NCBI RefSeq assembly: GCF_030272615.1
Contig: NC_081409.1
Location: forward strand, 472,806,573 to 472,870,572
Reading direction: 5' to 3'
From: Cryptomeria japonica
Taxonomy: Eukaryota; Streptophyta; Pinopsida; Cupressales; Cupressaceae
DNA length: 64,000 nt
How positions within the stretch are numbered: the stretch's first letter is position 1; each line of letters opens with the position of its first letter. Below the pieces are notes generated by a model. That model was not told the DNA's origin. It searched no databases and saw only the letters and a program-made list of their open reading frames with translations. A program made the translations under genes and the position numbers. Below are positions 35,137-46,060 of this stretch, piece by piece.

Positions 35137-35470
35137 ATCTCCCCCTTTGGTATTGATGGCAACACTAGATGTGAAAAACATCCAAGTGCCAAGAAATGCG
35201 AAACAAGTCTCCCCCAATGGAAGACAACCAACAATCTCCCACAAAATGATAATGAGGTTCTGAAAGAGACATTTGGTTCAAAACCAAACTCCCCCAATGG
35301 GATACAACCAATATAAAATTAAGTTCCTTCTCCTTGTGTCAATAATCTCCCCCTTAGACTGATATCTCTGTTAAGCTCTGTTGTACACATAAATATCTCT
35401 CCCCTTAATGTATATAACTCCTTAAGTTTTTCACATGAATATCTCTCCCCCTTTGACATCAATGCCAGAA
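35137..35470 (-). promoter_or_regulatory. Series of polypurine-tract-like elements before the 3' LTR of D
   Basis: On the minus strand at least five runs of the form AAAGGGGGAG or TGGGGGAG occur in 330 bp. The one adjoining the LTR reads CAATACCAAAGGGGGAGAT and should be the functional plus-strand primer. The most distal is preceded by GGCATTGATGTC. Confidence 0.75.
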
Positions 35471-35731
35471 ATCTGACATAAACATCAAAGAAAAATCATA
35501 AATCCTCTGAACCATATAGCTGACTACTCCCTCAGAGTAGTAGCACCAGCACATCAATCTAGAATGAATGATAACTTTGATAATACATACTAGACTAATG
35601 TCAAACAACATCACTCAGGTCTCTACTGGAGGGGCAGAAAACCTCAACCTGTCCCTCAAATGCTCAAATGATTCCTTAGACCAATCTGACTTCATTTGCT
35701 TCCACCTACTCCTTTGAAAAATTATAGTTGA

Positions 35732-35806
35732 TAAAAATACCAGATTCATTGATATGTCAATAGCACCAGAGTTATCATAGTGAATAACTACCAGTACATT
35801 ACAATC
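35732..35806 (-). pseudogene. Copia RNase H fragment in element D
   Basis: About 25 residues around VVIHYDNSGAIDIS, corresponding to the copia RNase H segment usually written CDNTSAI(D/S)ISKNP. The catalytic-region Asp of the DNS motif remains. The TDADW and TEAEY motifs are absent, so the domain is a remnant left by internal deletion. Confidence 0.7.
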
Positions 35807-35903
35807 CAGCTTTATATCCCTCAACTGACGATTCTTGCTCATAAATTTTGATTTGACTTCTATTCTTCTCATCTACCTTGACATTAGCGCTCTCCACAAT
35901 TCT

Positions 35904-36131
35904 CTACAATCTTTTGTTATAACATCTATATGCTTTGCTTTCATTAGAATAACCAAGAAATATTCCTTCATCACATCTAGGATAAAACTTGCCAATGAAA
36001 TCATCTCTCTTGATATATTTACTACCAAAGATTCTGAAATACTTAACTATAGATGTATGACCAAACCATAACTCATAAAGTGACTTATCGGTAAACCAAA
36101 CTAGATCCAAGATCCAATAAATCTTTGTCAA
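35904..36131 (-). pseudogene. Copia integrase C-terminal fragment in element D
   Basis: From about residue 16 the frame reads KSLYELWFGHTSIVKYFRIF, then KYIKRDDFIGKF and DEGIFLGYSNESKAYRCYN. These match the conserved C-terminal part of copia integrases (YE.W.G..P.V..LRVFG...; EG.FLGYS...KAYR). The zinc-binding and DDE catalytic parts are missing. The 3' end is followed at once by the RNase H remnant, so a deletion of well over a kilobase removed the reverse transcriptase. Confidence 0.85.
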
Positions 36132-36454
36132 TTAACCTTCAAACTGACTTCCAAATATCTAAAATAGACTTTCAGACCACTACCAGGGGAAATGCAAGAT
36201 TTTTCATCAATTTGCCTCCCCCTATAGCGAATTCCTTAGTTGTCGGATGAGTTTCCTACCAGTGCAGGAACTTTCTTCTCTGTTGGTTGAGTAATCATGA
36301 TATATCCTTCAGCCAAATGAACATCTGAGGCAATTAATTTTTCTGGTTGAGCCTCATAATTCATAACCCACTTCTTCTCATGCTCATTAGATTTATTACT
36401 TCCTACCAGTAGGTTCTTGCTTCTGCAAAATTTAGCAATATTTCCTACTTTGTT

Positions 36455-37380
36455 TCATGCATAACAAGTGACATTGTTCTTCTGAATTGCCTTACTATAA
36501 CCTTGACCATTCCTTGACCTGCATTGATTAGCCATATGTCCAAACTTTCCACATACATGACACTTCACATTCATTCTACAATATTTTGTCCTATGACCAT
36601 ACTTCTTACAATTTGAACACTCACCAAGAATTGCATTATTATTCCGATTTGCTCTATTTCTACAATGCATAGCCATATGACCACATATATTACAAACACA
36701 ATATCTACCATTAAATTTATATTCATTGGGTTTCCTTATCAGTGACCTCTGATTCTGATTGACCTTCTGACTGGATGTGTTATCATGATTTGCAATACCA
36801 GATTTTTCTCCATGCTCAAATCCAAGGCCTCTAGTGTCTCCAGTGTCCCTTTGATCCTTCAGTAATTCATCAAGCTTAGCAAAACTAACATTGAACTTAT
36901 CTTTGTATTCATTTGCAACATCTAGATCTCCTCTTAGGACTATTACCATTCTTTCCAATTCTTGCTCATTGTTCTGTGATTGCACCAATTCATTTCTCAA
37001 CACATCATTTTCATGAACCAACCTAATGCATTCCTCAGATCTGTCTTTCAGAGATATAGCAATATTTTCTTCATTCTTCTTTGGATCTTCAATCTCCTTT
37101 GACATCCTCATAGTTAGGGCTTGCATTTAATTCTTCATGACAACATTCTCCTAACTCATCTTATGACATTGTTCCTTAAGGGAATCCTTCTCTTCATCAT
37201 CCTGATTTTGTAAATTTCCTTTCATTTAGCTTGGGTAGATGACAACCTATCCTACAGAGTAAAAAATAATTCCTTCGTAGATCTCAACTCATCTTGCATC
37301 TTCATGTTCTTCAATCTTTCAGCATTAGAGTCTTCAAGTGCTACTTAAAGTTCCTTCCTTAAACTTATCTCCATAGATTA
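36455..37380 (-). pseudogene. Coiled-coil zinc-knuckle gag of element D, broken
   Basis: Homologue of the element B gag. The N-terminal 80 or so codons (about 37126-37380) are interrupted by stops and shifts after ATG 37376. The open part (36455-37126, 223 codons) has a charged coiled coil, the GDTRGLGFEHGE segment matching GDTNGLGFEPGE of B, and CCHC knuckles. The first has lost its leading Cys (YCVC), the second (CSNCKKYGHRTKYC) and third (CHVCGKFGHMANQC) are intact, and the fourth is cut by a stop after CYA. It would package element RNA if expressed. Downstream, to about 36230, lies decayed gag-protease linker sequence. Confidence 0.8.
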
Positions 37381-37428
37381 TGGAAACATGATCTTCCTCA
37401 AGCTGTTAGACTTACTCTGAGGCACCAA

Positions 37429-37440
37429 GCTCTGATACCA
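37429..37440 (-). promoter_or_regulatory. Primer-binding site (tRNA-Met) of element D
   Basis: Minus strand TGGTATCAGAGC, 2 bases inside the 5' LTR end; identical to that of element B. Confidence 0.93.
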
Positions 37441-37442
37441 AT

Positions 37443-38653
37443 TGTTGGAATCTAAGAACACTGAGAGGGGGGGGGGGTGAATCAATGTTCTACCAGAATG
37501 GATAAATTTAACCTTATTAATACAACAACTCAACAACCAGTAAACATAAAAGCATATAACAATAAGAAACAATGCAAACACAAAGATGAACACCATAACA
37601 CCATAGATTTATATGTGGAAAACCTCAAAGAGGAAAAACCACTGTGGGATTGGAGACCCACAATATCAATCCACTGATCAGATGAATAAATATTACAATA
37701 AGGGGCCCGCACATGCAGGAAGGCCAATGGCCTAGAGCACACTACTCATCGCAAAAGGAGTCTCACTGACAATAGAAAACATCAGACAATAGTCCAGAAT
37801 GAAGATTGAATTGCAAGTATAGCATCTCCCATGCCTGAATATAGTTCTAGTTAAGCTCAATACCGGAGGCCTAAAACCTCTTCCACAAACCCAATTCGAT
37901 CACCTATGATCAACCAAATCCTCTACATGAATGATTACAACATTGTTCACATAATCCCATATCATACATAATTTTCATTTATCTACAAATAGCTTACATC
38001 ATATTTATACCAATCTAGGACCTAAACAATTAGGTCGGCCACCTAAAAGATAATACAATAAATTCATAACTTAAACCCACAATCTAATGATCAACCAAGT
38101 TAGCTTAGGCCGAAAACAACATAATCCAATTAATGAATCCAACCAGTAATGTATCAGGAGCATCAACCCACACGTTACACAAACCGGTCCATAACTTAGC
38201 AGAATAACCACTAGACCTATAATAGGTCTCCATAAGCCAAATGAAACACCATGAACAACTGGAACACGAACATGATAACCATTAGCATCCTAAGAACTTA
38301 GTAGAAGCCACACCAACACTACTTATGCATAATATTAAAAGATCTTCAACAAAGCTATGTCGGTGAAACCACTGATAACCAAAAGGCTTACTAGAACAAG
38401 TGATAGCTTCTAGATCATCAAATACCAAACCAATTGAATGTGATACACATCAGGAACACATGAATAACCAATCCAAACCAATTCCACAGACCAAAGCATA
38501 CTGGAGCATACCGGATCAACATGATCTTACCAACCAGAAACTAATCATCCTACTGGGACCAACCAGATACTGGTAAATAGACAAAGCAACTAGCATTGAC
38601 ATCAATGACAAACATCAATGCAACACATAATCAATTCCTCCAAATTGCCAACA
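37443..38653 (-). repeat. 5' LTR of element D
   Basis: About 1,211 bp, closely similar to the 3' LTR; minus-strand start TGTTGGCAATTTGGAGG at 38653. Same poly-C box, palindrome and CATGTGCGGGCCCCTT segment (one base changed from the 3' copy, CA to CG). Confidence 0.93.
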
Positions 38654-39823
38654 TAATCAACTTAAACCTAGAGTATAGGGTGGATTGTCATGTCAACTCC
38701 AATCAACTTGACATTGGGATAAGACACACTCAAACCTGTGAAGCTAGGTGGAGTCGATGTTTGGTACCTGCAAACCTATCATCACCAACAAGTATACAAC
38801 AACATAAGAAATAATATATAAAACATGAAATAAATAGACATGTGATAGAGAATCACAATGGCATATCATGCTTGCAATGAGTGATATGAAATCATCTCTA
38901 CTCATACAAACGGTCACTCAATATAACATCAATGCATCACCTAGAATCATAATAGTGAATTAGGATTAGTACATCATAAAATAACATCCAATAATCAAAG
39001 AACAAACATGACATAGAAATGAGCACACATCCATCCTCTCAATAGTCTATAAATATCATCGTCTACATATAATTATAATGTCAAGCACAATATAATATGT
39101 TTAATATACATAGAGAAGCATATAAAACATAGATAAATCCATAATCATCTAGTCAAAACACCACAAAAATAGTCTAAGCTACGGCAATATAATCTATCGA
39201 TGCACAAAAGGAAAAATGAGTTAGGGAGAGACATTGCAATGACTGAATATATTGAATATATAAATGAGTTAATTGATTGAGAAAAAAGTTGATTGATAGA
39301 TGAAAAAGAATGATTGGAGGATAGTTGAGAAAATGATTACTTAATCAATTAATTGAAATGATCAATTAAGTAGATTGAATTGTTAACTAGAGATGACTGA
39401 TTGAAAGATTTTTAGGATAAAAACAAGTTGGAAGATAGAAATAAATTAATTGAATTGATTAATTTAACACGTGTTGTAGGATATTTTATTCAAAATTCAA
39501 TTTATTGATTTTCATGCTCTTGAATTTGATTTAGATTTTCAATTTAATCTTTGCATGAGAATTAATTATTGAACTTATTTTAAATTCAATTTGATTTATG
39601 AATTCATGCAAACTTAATTTAGACATTCAATTTGATTTTTACATGTCTTTGAATTTGATTTTTGAAATCATGAAATTGAAATGTACATGTATTTGAAATT
39701 AGATAAAATTGGAACCAGGGGAAATTCAAATTTGAATTTGAATTAGAAGAATAAATGAAATTAGATGAAATTGGAATTTGGGGATTTGAAATTTGAATTT
39801 AAATTAGAAGAAACTATTTAATT
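38654..39823. other. AT-rich intergenic repeat
   Basis: No gene. It continues the sequence interrupted by element D. The last 500 bp consist of AATTGATT/GAATTTGAATT-like words. 38660-38800 is less AT-rich, with no recognised feature. Confidence 0.5.
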
Positions 39824-41219
39824 TTCACTACTTTGGTTGAGTGATGGCATTCTAAGACATGCTTATTCCATCTTTCAATCGGTGAGGGTTCGATCACTTT
39901 AGATGATGCATGGCAAATTCTGCATATTTCAATTCATGGTGTGAGAGTAGCATATGGCTATAGATTAGGTATCACAAGATTGTGTGATCTATTTGAGTGC
40001 ACTGAGTAGGATTTACAGATGACTAGCTGGTATGAAATAGCATGGGCTCATCTTGATTACGATGATCTCATTATAGTTTTATGAAGTATAGTAGCAATAA
40101 TTCTTATCCCTGATAGGAGATCTCATGGGTTTTTAGTTGGATGGGGCCGAGTCATTCATGATATGATTATTCACAGATGCATGTTTACATGGGGTCCTTG
40201 TCTTCTCGCCATGTTGTATTATCAGATGCATGGCATTGTCTATTTGAGATATAGATCTATTGGCTGTCGTGTTACTTTTCTCTAGGTCTGGGCTTGGGAG
40301 CATATTGTCATTTTTAGACCAGTTGTTTATGTAGTTCTTCAGGCAGAGGATCACATATACAAGCACACTCCAGGCATTAGACATGGGGGTTCAAGAACAT
40401 CTTGTATTGGAGGCACCAGATAGACATATTACAACATTTCATTTGGAGACCCTATTTTTATTTCCCCGATTGGGCAGATGCTACACAACATTTTCCATTT
40501 TGTAGGCATCAAAGATATCTCATAGGATAGACAATGGACACACAGAGGATCATTGAGTTGCACCTACCAAGATGGGTACTTAGAAATTTTAGAGAGGTAT
40601 AGTGTGTGCTAACTATGACTACTTATTTTTCTTGGGTAGCTCAAGAGGTTTTGGATTGGGGTGTGTGCATTCAGCCTCATGTGGCTGCCATAGAGTTTGA
40701 TACACTTCATGAATTTCAATGGGGATGGAGACCTGGGGTTGCAGATTTGAGGACTACATCACAGTATGATGCATGTTGGGCTAGACAAAGGCCTGTTCAT
40801 TGATTGATCCAATTGTTCCCATCTCGTCACAACAGATTCACCATCGGAGATGATGGGAGAGGTTATGGTGGGGATGATGGAGGAGACAAGGGTGGGCATG
40901 GTGGTGCAGCCATTGTTGCAATGGGGGAGATGGAGGAGGTGATGGGGAGGAGGGAGAGGAGGAGAGAGAGGAGGAGGTTAAGGTTTACACCAGTGGAGGC
41001 ACAAATTCTAGTAGTGATGATGATGATTTGTCTTTAAGATTATCCAGTAGCAGGGATGAGGGTGATGAAGGCTCCTATGACAGTGAGATGTCAGATTTGG
41101 AGGATGTACTTGTTGTGTAGGCAGATGGGGAGGGTGGACATGAGAAGGGTGATGATGATGATTTGAAGGTCCTTAGAGCGCTGATTCAGAGTCTGGAAGA
41201 TTCCCTAGCCATAGAGTGA
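39824..41219 (+). pseudogene. Decayed plant mobile domain (PMD) ORF
   Basis: The frame from 39824 reads FTTLVE, stop, WHSKTCLFHLSIGEGSITLD DAWQIL. This is the signature opening of the plant mobile domain (FHL..GE..ITL.D...IL...G), known in MAIN/MAIL proteins and in MULE and gypsy transposons. At least four in-frame stops follow (39842, about 40007, 40082, 40285). After a shift near 40390 a second conserved stretch continues, with HLPRWVLRNF near 40560 (typical PMD: HLPDRVLRQFG). The frame ends near 40803 with WRPGVADLRTT, then a Gly/Asp- then Arg/Glu-rich tail to about 41219. The setting among retroelements suggests a transposon-borne PMD, not a host MAIN/MAIL gene. Confidence 0.8.
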
Positions 41220-41727
41220 CATAGGCATATGAGTGATCGAGATTTGTGTAGTGCCCACTCTTGAGTGATACTCTTATTTCATTTTGGATTGACTCAATCA
41301 GACCTTTATTTTATGAGATGGATATGCTAGTTATGATTTGACTTATGTGGTGTATGGATATTGATTATGACTATTTATGTTCCCAGTTGATGATTTTGAT
41401 GATAGACATTACATGATCTTATATTATTGATGTTATTGATTGTTCTTGTGACTGGATATGGTTTCTAGATGGTTAGTAATGGCATTTTTGATTATCATGT
41501 GCTTTGATGGACTTTATAAATTATGCCTCATTTTGGAATGGATATACTAACCCTATTTTGATTTACTTATGATGCAATGTTTCATGAGTTATATGTTCAT
41601 TGTATGGATACTATTTGATTGTTTGATTGTTTTCGTGGGGGTATCAATGTCACATCACTCATTGTGAGTGGGATGTGTTGTTGCAATATCCCTCCACCTA
41701 CCTATCTTGTATATATATACACATATA

Positions 41728-41763
<36 letters not shown>

Positions 41764-42527
41764 CACATGTATCTTCATTGTGGCTGCAAGATTCCAGGTA
41801 CTAAGACATTCATTTCTCCCGGGCAACCGGGTGTGAGCGTATCTCTTCCCGATGACAAATATGTAGTTCAGAGATGTCGTTGGTTCCCTACCCACACTCT
41901 AGGTCTAGGTTTGCCATCGAGTCCTTGTCGTTAGTCTTGGTGAAGTTCACCCTATTGTCATTATCATCATGAGTTGTGAGTATGTGGCATGGTGAGTTTG
42001 ATTATTCAATTGTTCAATTATTTGATTTAAGTTCATTGAGTATAGTGATAGATTTATTATTTGATTTATTTAAATCATGGTAATTGATTGATTGTGACTT
42101 AGTAGCTATTTAATACTAATTTATGACTTTATTAGTAATAGTGTTATTTCAAATTATTAAGATTTAACGATTTTTAATTATTTATTATTTTTTCGTGTTT
42201 GAACTTGAGTTAATATTCAATCGTGAGATCGAATTTAGTGATTTATGTTTTTAATTGATTTGATTTATTGAGCTATTTATTTATTTCACTTTATTTATTT
42301 TATTTACTTATTGTCGATTTTAATCTTTAATTAATTATTTACTTTGATTACTTTAATTATATTATTTATTTAATATCGAATATAGTTTCTATTTAGCTAT
42401 TATTGTGGAGTCTGATTATTTAATTAATCGATCTGTTTGACTATTTAATCAAGTTTATTTATTAGTATATTTAATAAGTGGAAATAGAATAAAATGATAA
42501 ATAAATAAGTTTATTATAGTGCCATAG
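41220..42527. other. AT-rich repeat with TATATG microsatellite
   Basis: No gene. A TATATG microsatellite lies at 41708-41768. 41815-41960 is a less AT-rich patch (CTCCCGGGCAACCGGGTG palindrome at 41817-41834). 42000-42530 is TTTATTTA-rich. Confidence 0.5.
41708..41768. repeat. (TATATG)n microsatellite
   Basis: TATATACACATATATATATG followed by about five GTATAT units. The several overlapping short ORFs over it are translations of the repeat. Confidence 0.9.
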
Positions 42528-45060
42528 TTGAAGAGGGAAATATATTTCAAAATGAAATATTTCCATTGGCTAATCGAAAGGCTAGGGTTTTCACTATTTT
42601 TCTTGGGCTTTTATATGCTTGTCGTGAAAACATGTTGCTTTCTTTTGCACTCATTTTTCTGCTGGCACTTGAGAGATTATGGGGATTTTGGCCCTACAAT
42701 TTGTGGTTTGGAGTTTTGTTCTAGAAGGGGATTTGTGCAGTTGTTGGAGGCAGTGAGCAAGCTCTCCATCAAAGGTTCTCTTCCATAAAACAAGAAAGAG
42801 GTTGGCATCTTGTTTCCCCTTTTGTATTTTGTTGTTCACCAAAACTGGTTAACCCAAGTTCACCTGCAATTGATCTATGAAATAGGCAATTCAATCTATG
42901 AAGAACCTTGGGACTTGGACAACATAACAAGGATCTAAGTCCTTCTACTCTTCAGGCTCTGCAAAACCTAGGTGGGTATACCTTTGATGCATTGAATCAG
43001 ATCCATTACACACAAGACACCATCAACAAAAGAAGATGAATCTCAAAAGGTTCAAAAAATAAGGAGGGTACTGTAGATGGGCTAGATCTACACTTACAAC
43101 TCAACAATATTTGAATCATGAGATGGATGGAACACCACCACAAAACAAAAAACAAAAGATATTCTGATTTTGGATTTTAAAATTGGTGTTCTGACAATCC
43201 TTCAACATTACAAAAGACCGGTGCCTTATCCTGGCTACAAAGTCATGCATAAAACTGGAAGAGAAATCTCAGATGCAAGCTACTTTCAACATTAAATTTT
43301 CATGCATTAATGCATTACATTAATACAATTTTTTGCTCTGTCATAAAATCATGCTTGCAAATCCAATATACACATTCAACATCATTAATGTTGGGTTTTA
43401 GGATTTAAATCCTTCCTTGAAGAATACCCAAAAGACAAACATTACACTCTCAGAGAAAACTGAAAGAAACAAATCCAAATTACCCTTGATAAAATGAAAT
43501 TGTATAAATTCAACTGGTATTTTGGAGATAATTTTATGGAAAATCACACATGCCTTGCATATGTGTAAACCTGCAAACTGAAACAAGACCTACAACAAAG
43601 ACAACACTAAAAACCTAGAAGAAACACATGGTTATTTGCAAAGAATGAAAACTGCCATCACCGGAACTTGTAATTTTGGATTTCTCCCTTGGAGAAAATC
43701 TCCAAAAAACTGGAACCCTTACAATTGAGAAGAAATGAGAATATGAAGGAGGGGGAAAAGATCAGATTGCATCAGAAATTGCCAAGTGTCCCCCTTTTCC
43801 AACTGAAGATTTTCCTTGCATCCTTCCCATGGAAACTGCTCTCAAAATATCAAAGATCTATTGAAATTGATTGCAGAACTGAATTCTTCATTCTGAGGGC
43901 TTTCCAATGGTATACAATACTTTCTATTTTGGGTAAAAAATACCGCTCCTATGATTTAATCTCGGATGCCCCTCTACACAATCAGTCATTTAAATTTTTG
44001 CATTTTCCACTATAGTCTGAACTATATTATTAACTTTGACTTTTCACCAATTTCTTGACCTACACCCTGCCACGTGACAGCCTATGATTTGCTTGTGCTC
44101 CACTGGGATAACACCTCATCACCATCTCAGCAGTTTTGCCACTTGTCTGCCACTTGTACCTACCACCTCAGCTCCATCTCACCGAGACCCGCCAGCTGGA
44201 CCGCCACCTGTACCTGCCAACTCACTTGTCATTGGTTCACGAAGGGTAATGGTCGAGCACCTTCTCTTTTCAAATCAGCGACCACCTTTGGATCGACTCC
44301 AACTTGCTCACCCATTAATTTGCCCTTTTTTGCACATTCTTTGTCGCTGGTTCGCAAAGGGTAATGGTCGAGCACCTTCGCATAGCAACTCAGCGACCAC
44401 CGTCCAATCTTCCTCAATGTGCTCGATCTTTAATTCACCTTCTTACTGCAAAATTTTCTTACCTCAAGAATCATGCATGTGCGTGGGGTCTACCTAGTTT
44501 CCAGCTATCTCTTTGCCACCTCGGTACTCGAGTATGCATGCGAGAGCCACTTGGGCACCAAGAAGGAACCTTCCATCCAATATCGCTCCACCTAGCCAAT
44601 GTGGGATAATGGTCTTTCGCTTGGAACTGCATTTTCTTAAAAAATTTTGAGTTCACCTGGAAGTTTCATTTGCTGAAAGGTTTTCTTTTTTAAAAAATTG
44701 TTTGTTCAACACCACACGTGGAGGGCTCGGCATTACACCTGCCAATTTTCATTTGCAGAAAACTTCAATGGCTCTTCAACGCCATTCACAGAAGATCCAC
44801 GTAGGAGAGGTTTTGGCTTTGCATTTGCATTTGTTTCAAAGTTTCTATTGCCTCTATCTACATCACGCAGAGGAGGATTTGCTGGCAAGGCGTGCGAATT
44901 TAGTTCTTTACTTGCCATTGTAATTTGCTTGAATTTTATTAATGCCCTCTTTGTTTCTATGTTGTCATAGAGGGGATTGCAAGCAGGGGTCTGTGGAGTT
45001 TAATTTTACACGTGTCCTTGCATTTGCAGAATAGTTTATGATTACCTTTCCAACATTGCC
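42528..45060 (-). repeat. Family E-like derivative (third copy), strongly diverged
   Basis: 42890-43000 resembles the family E 3' block (CTCTGCAAAACCTAGG, ACAAGGATCTAAGTCC) in minus orientation. 44050-44200 resembles 51430-51510 (CACGTGACA, then CACCTCA / TCTCACC / GACCCGCC words). This points to a third family E copy lacking the large ORF. Short ORFs here (42528-42788, 43689-44015, 44074-44497) have no domain and are probably chance. Confidence 0.4.
44230..44459. repeat. 115-bp tandem duplication
   Basis: AAGGGTAATGGTCGAGCACC occurs at about 44242 and 44357 with related sequence after each (CAGCGACCACC). Two diverged tandem copies. Confidence 0.75.
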
Positions 45061-46060
45061 CCCTAGGAGGAAAATGCTGGCAGTCACTGCAGAGGAAGAC
45101 TTAACACCTGCCAACTGCTTTTTTTTGAAGAGATTATTTTATGATGCCCATTTACATGCCACTGTGCTGGAGGGAGGATGGCATTTTCTTTGGTTTTGAA
45201 TGACTTTCTCAACTTGCCACCACCACCACTCCAGCCTTCTCCACCACACACACATAGCAGGGAGGATACCACGCTGAAGGAGGGGGTTTGGCTTACACCA
45301 ACCAATGCATTTAGTTGGGAATTTCAAAGCCTTTGTCATGCCATAGGCCCACGCAACCCCCTTCCAAGTCTGCCAATGATTTAGGAGTAACAGTTAGCCA
45401 TGCGGGCTTCCCACCTATTTCGAGGTCAACACCTCCTTTTCCCATATTAGGACGAAGAAAATTATCCCTTACAGCAGAGGAGGAAAAATTATGTAGTGCA
45501 GATTCATGATGTACCATAGCTTGAAATTGGTTTTTTGATGGTGGAATGCTTTTAAAGAATATTTCTCTGAAATTTTGTATTACTCCTCTGTTGTAAGGAT
45601 TTGCTCTTCTATCATATCGGTACCTGAAATTCTTGTATGTAGTCTGATTTGTACCAATCAGATAAAGATGAAACACCGTAAGTCCCCCAACAAACCACAT
45701 TGCAATGAATGTATAGACTATAAGCACAATTGATGCAGGTGTATCTGACAAGGCTTTCCACACTGAAACATCATCTGCCAATTTGCATTTGCTTGAGAAT
45801 TTTTCAATGGCTACTCCACACCACAGTAGGAGGACTTTGACATTTTCACATGCCACTTGCATTTGTTTGAGGGTTTTAATTTTAAAACACCTTGGTCCCT
45901 CTTTACCCAACGCAGGGGCATAAGAAGCCTCAAAATTGCCAAACATAGCAGGGAGATGCTGGTAAAAGTTGTGGAATTTGCTTACACCTTCTACTTTGCA
46001 TTTGCTAAAGGGAGTTGCTATGCTCTTTCATTTGCCTCTCCTTTTTGCACTTGATGACAC
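44660..46060. repeat. GCATTTGC-module repeat bracketing the PAT fragment
   Basis: Degenerate modules built on GCATTTGC plus GAAAA/GAGAATTTTTCAATGGC recur on both sides of the captured gene piece, near 44665, 44748, 44820, 45013, 45786, 45857, 45995 and 46023. The capture therefore sits inside one repeat unit. No terminal inverted or direct repeat could be fixed. Confidence 0.5.
45398..45772 (-). pseudogene. Captured fragment of a DHHC protein S-acyltransferase (PAT) gene
   Basis: An open frame (45311-45946) has a middle section matching plant DHHC S-acyltransferases just C-terminal to the DHHC cysteine-rich domain. It has VWKALSDTPASIVLI, the next transmembrane segment (YTFIAMWFVGGLTVFHLYL), then TNQTTY, NFRYRYDRRANPYN and IPPSKNQF, and a C-terminal NMGKGGVDLEIG. 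In the family these enzymes palmitoylate membrane proteins. Here the DHHC catalytic domain and the first membrane segments are absent. The TTxE motif reads TTYKN (Glu to Lys). About 60 residues upstream are translated repeat. No intron interrupts the match. It is therefore a non-functional captured piece, from a processed transcript or a single large exon. Confidence 0.85.

Larger units (their letters stand above)
33925..38653 (-). mobile_element. Element D: complete, internally deleted copia-type retrotransposon
   Basis: 4,729 bp on the minus strand, with two LTRs of about 1.21 kb and perfect target duplications TAATC (33920-33924 and 38654-38658). In transcription order it has the 5' LTR, tRNA-Met primer site, broken coiled-coil zinc-knuckle gag, a scrap of copia integrase C-terminus, a scrap of RNase H, repeated polypurine tracts and the 3' LTR. 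Most of protease, integrase and reverse transcriptase is gone, so it is non-autonomous. The order gag-integrase-RNase H identifies the parent as Ty1/copia. The same gag type in element B suggests a shared copia parent. Confidence 0.92.

Noticed and set aside
41619-41934. Overlapping Tyr/Ile/Val-rich ORFs
   Set aside because: They are translations of the TATATG microsatellite.
42528-42788. 86-codon hydrophobic ORF as a membrane protein gene
   Set aside because: It is short with no conserved motif and sits in AT-rich repeat next to a family E-like end; probably chance.
44074-44609. Pro/Ser-rich overlapping ORFs as a real gene
   Set aside because: Several frames are open at once because the DNA is GC-richer here, there is no domain, and the sequence resembles the family E 5' block.
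45311-45946. A functional protein S-acyltransferase gene
   Set aside because: The DHHC catalytic domain and first membrane segments are missing, the TTxE motif is altered and the first 60 codons are translated repeat.
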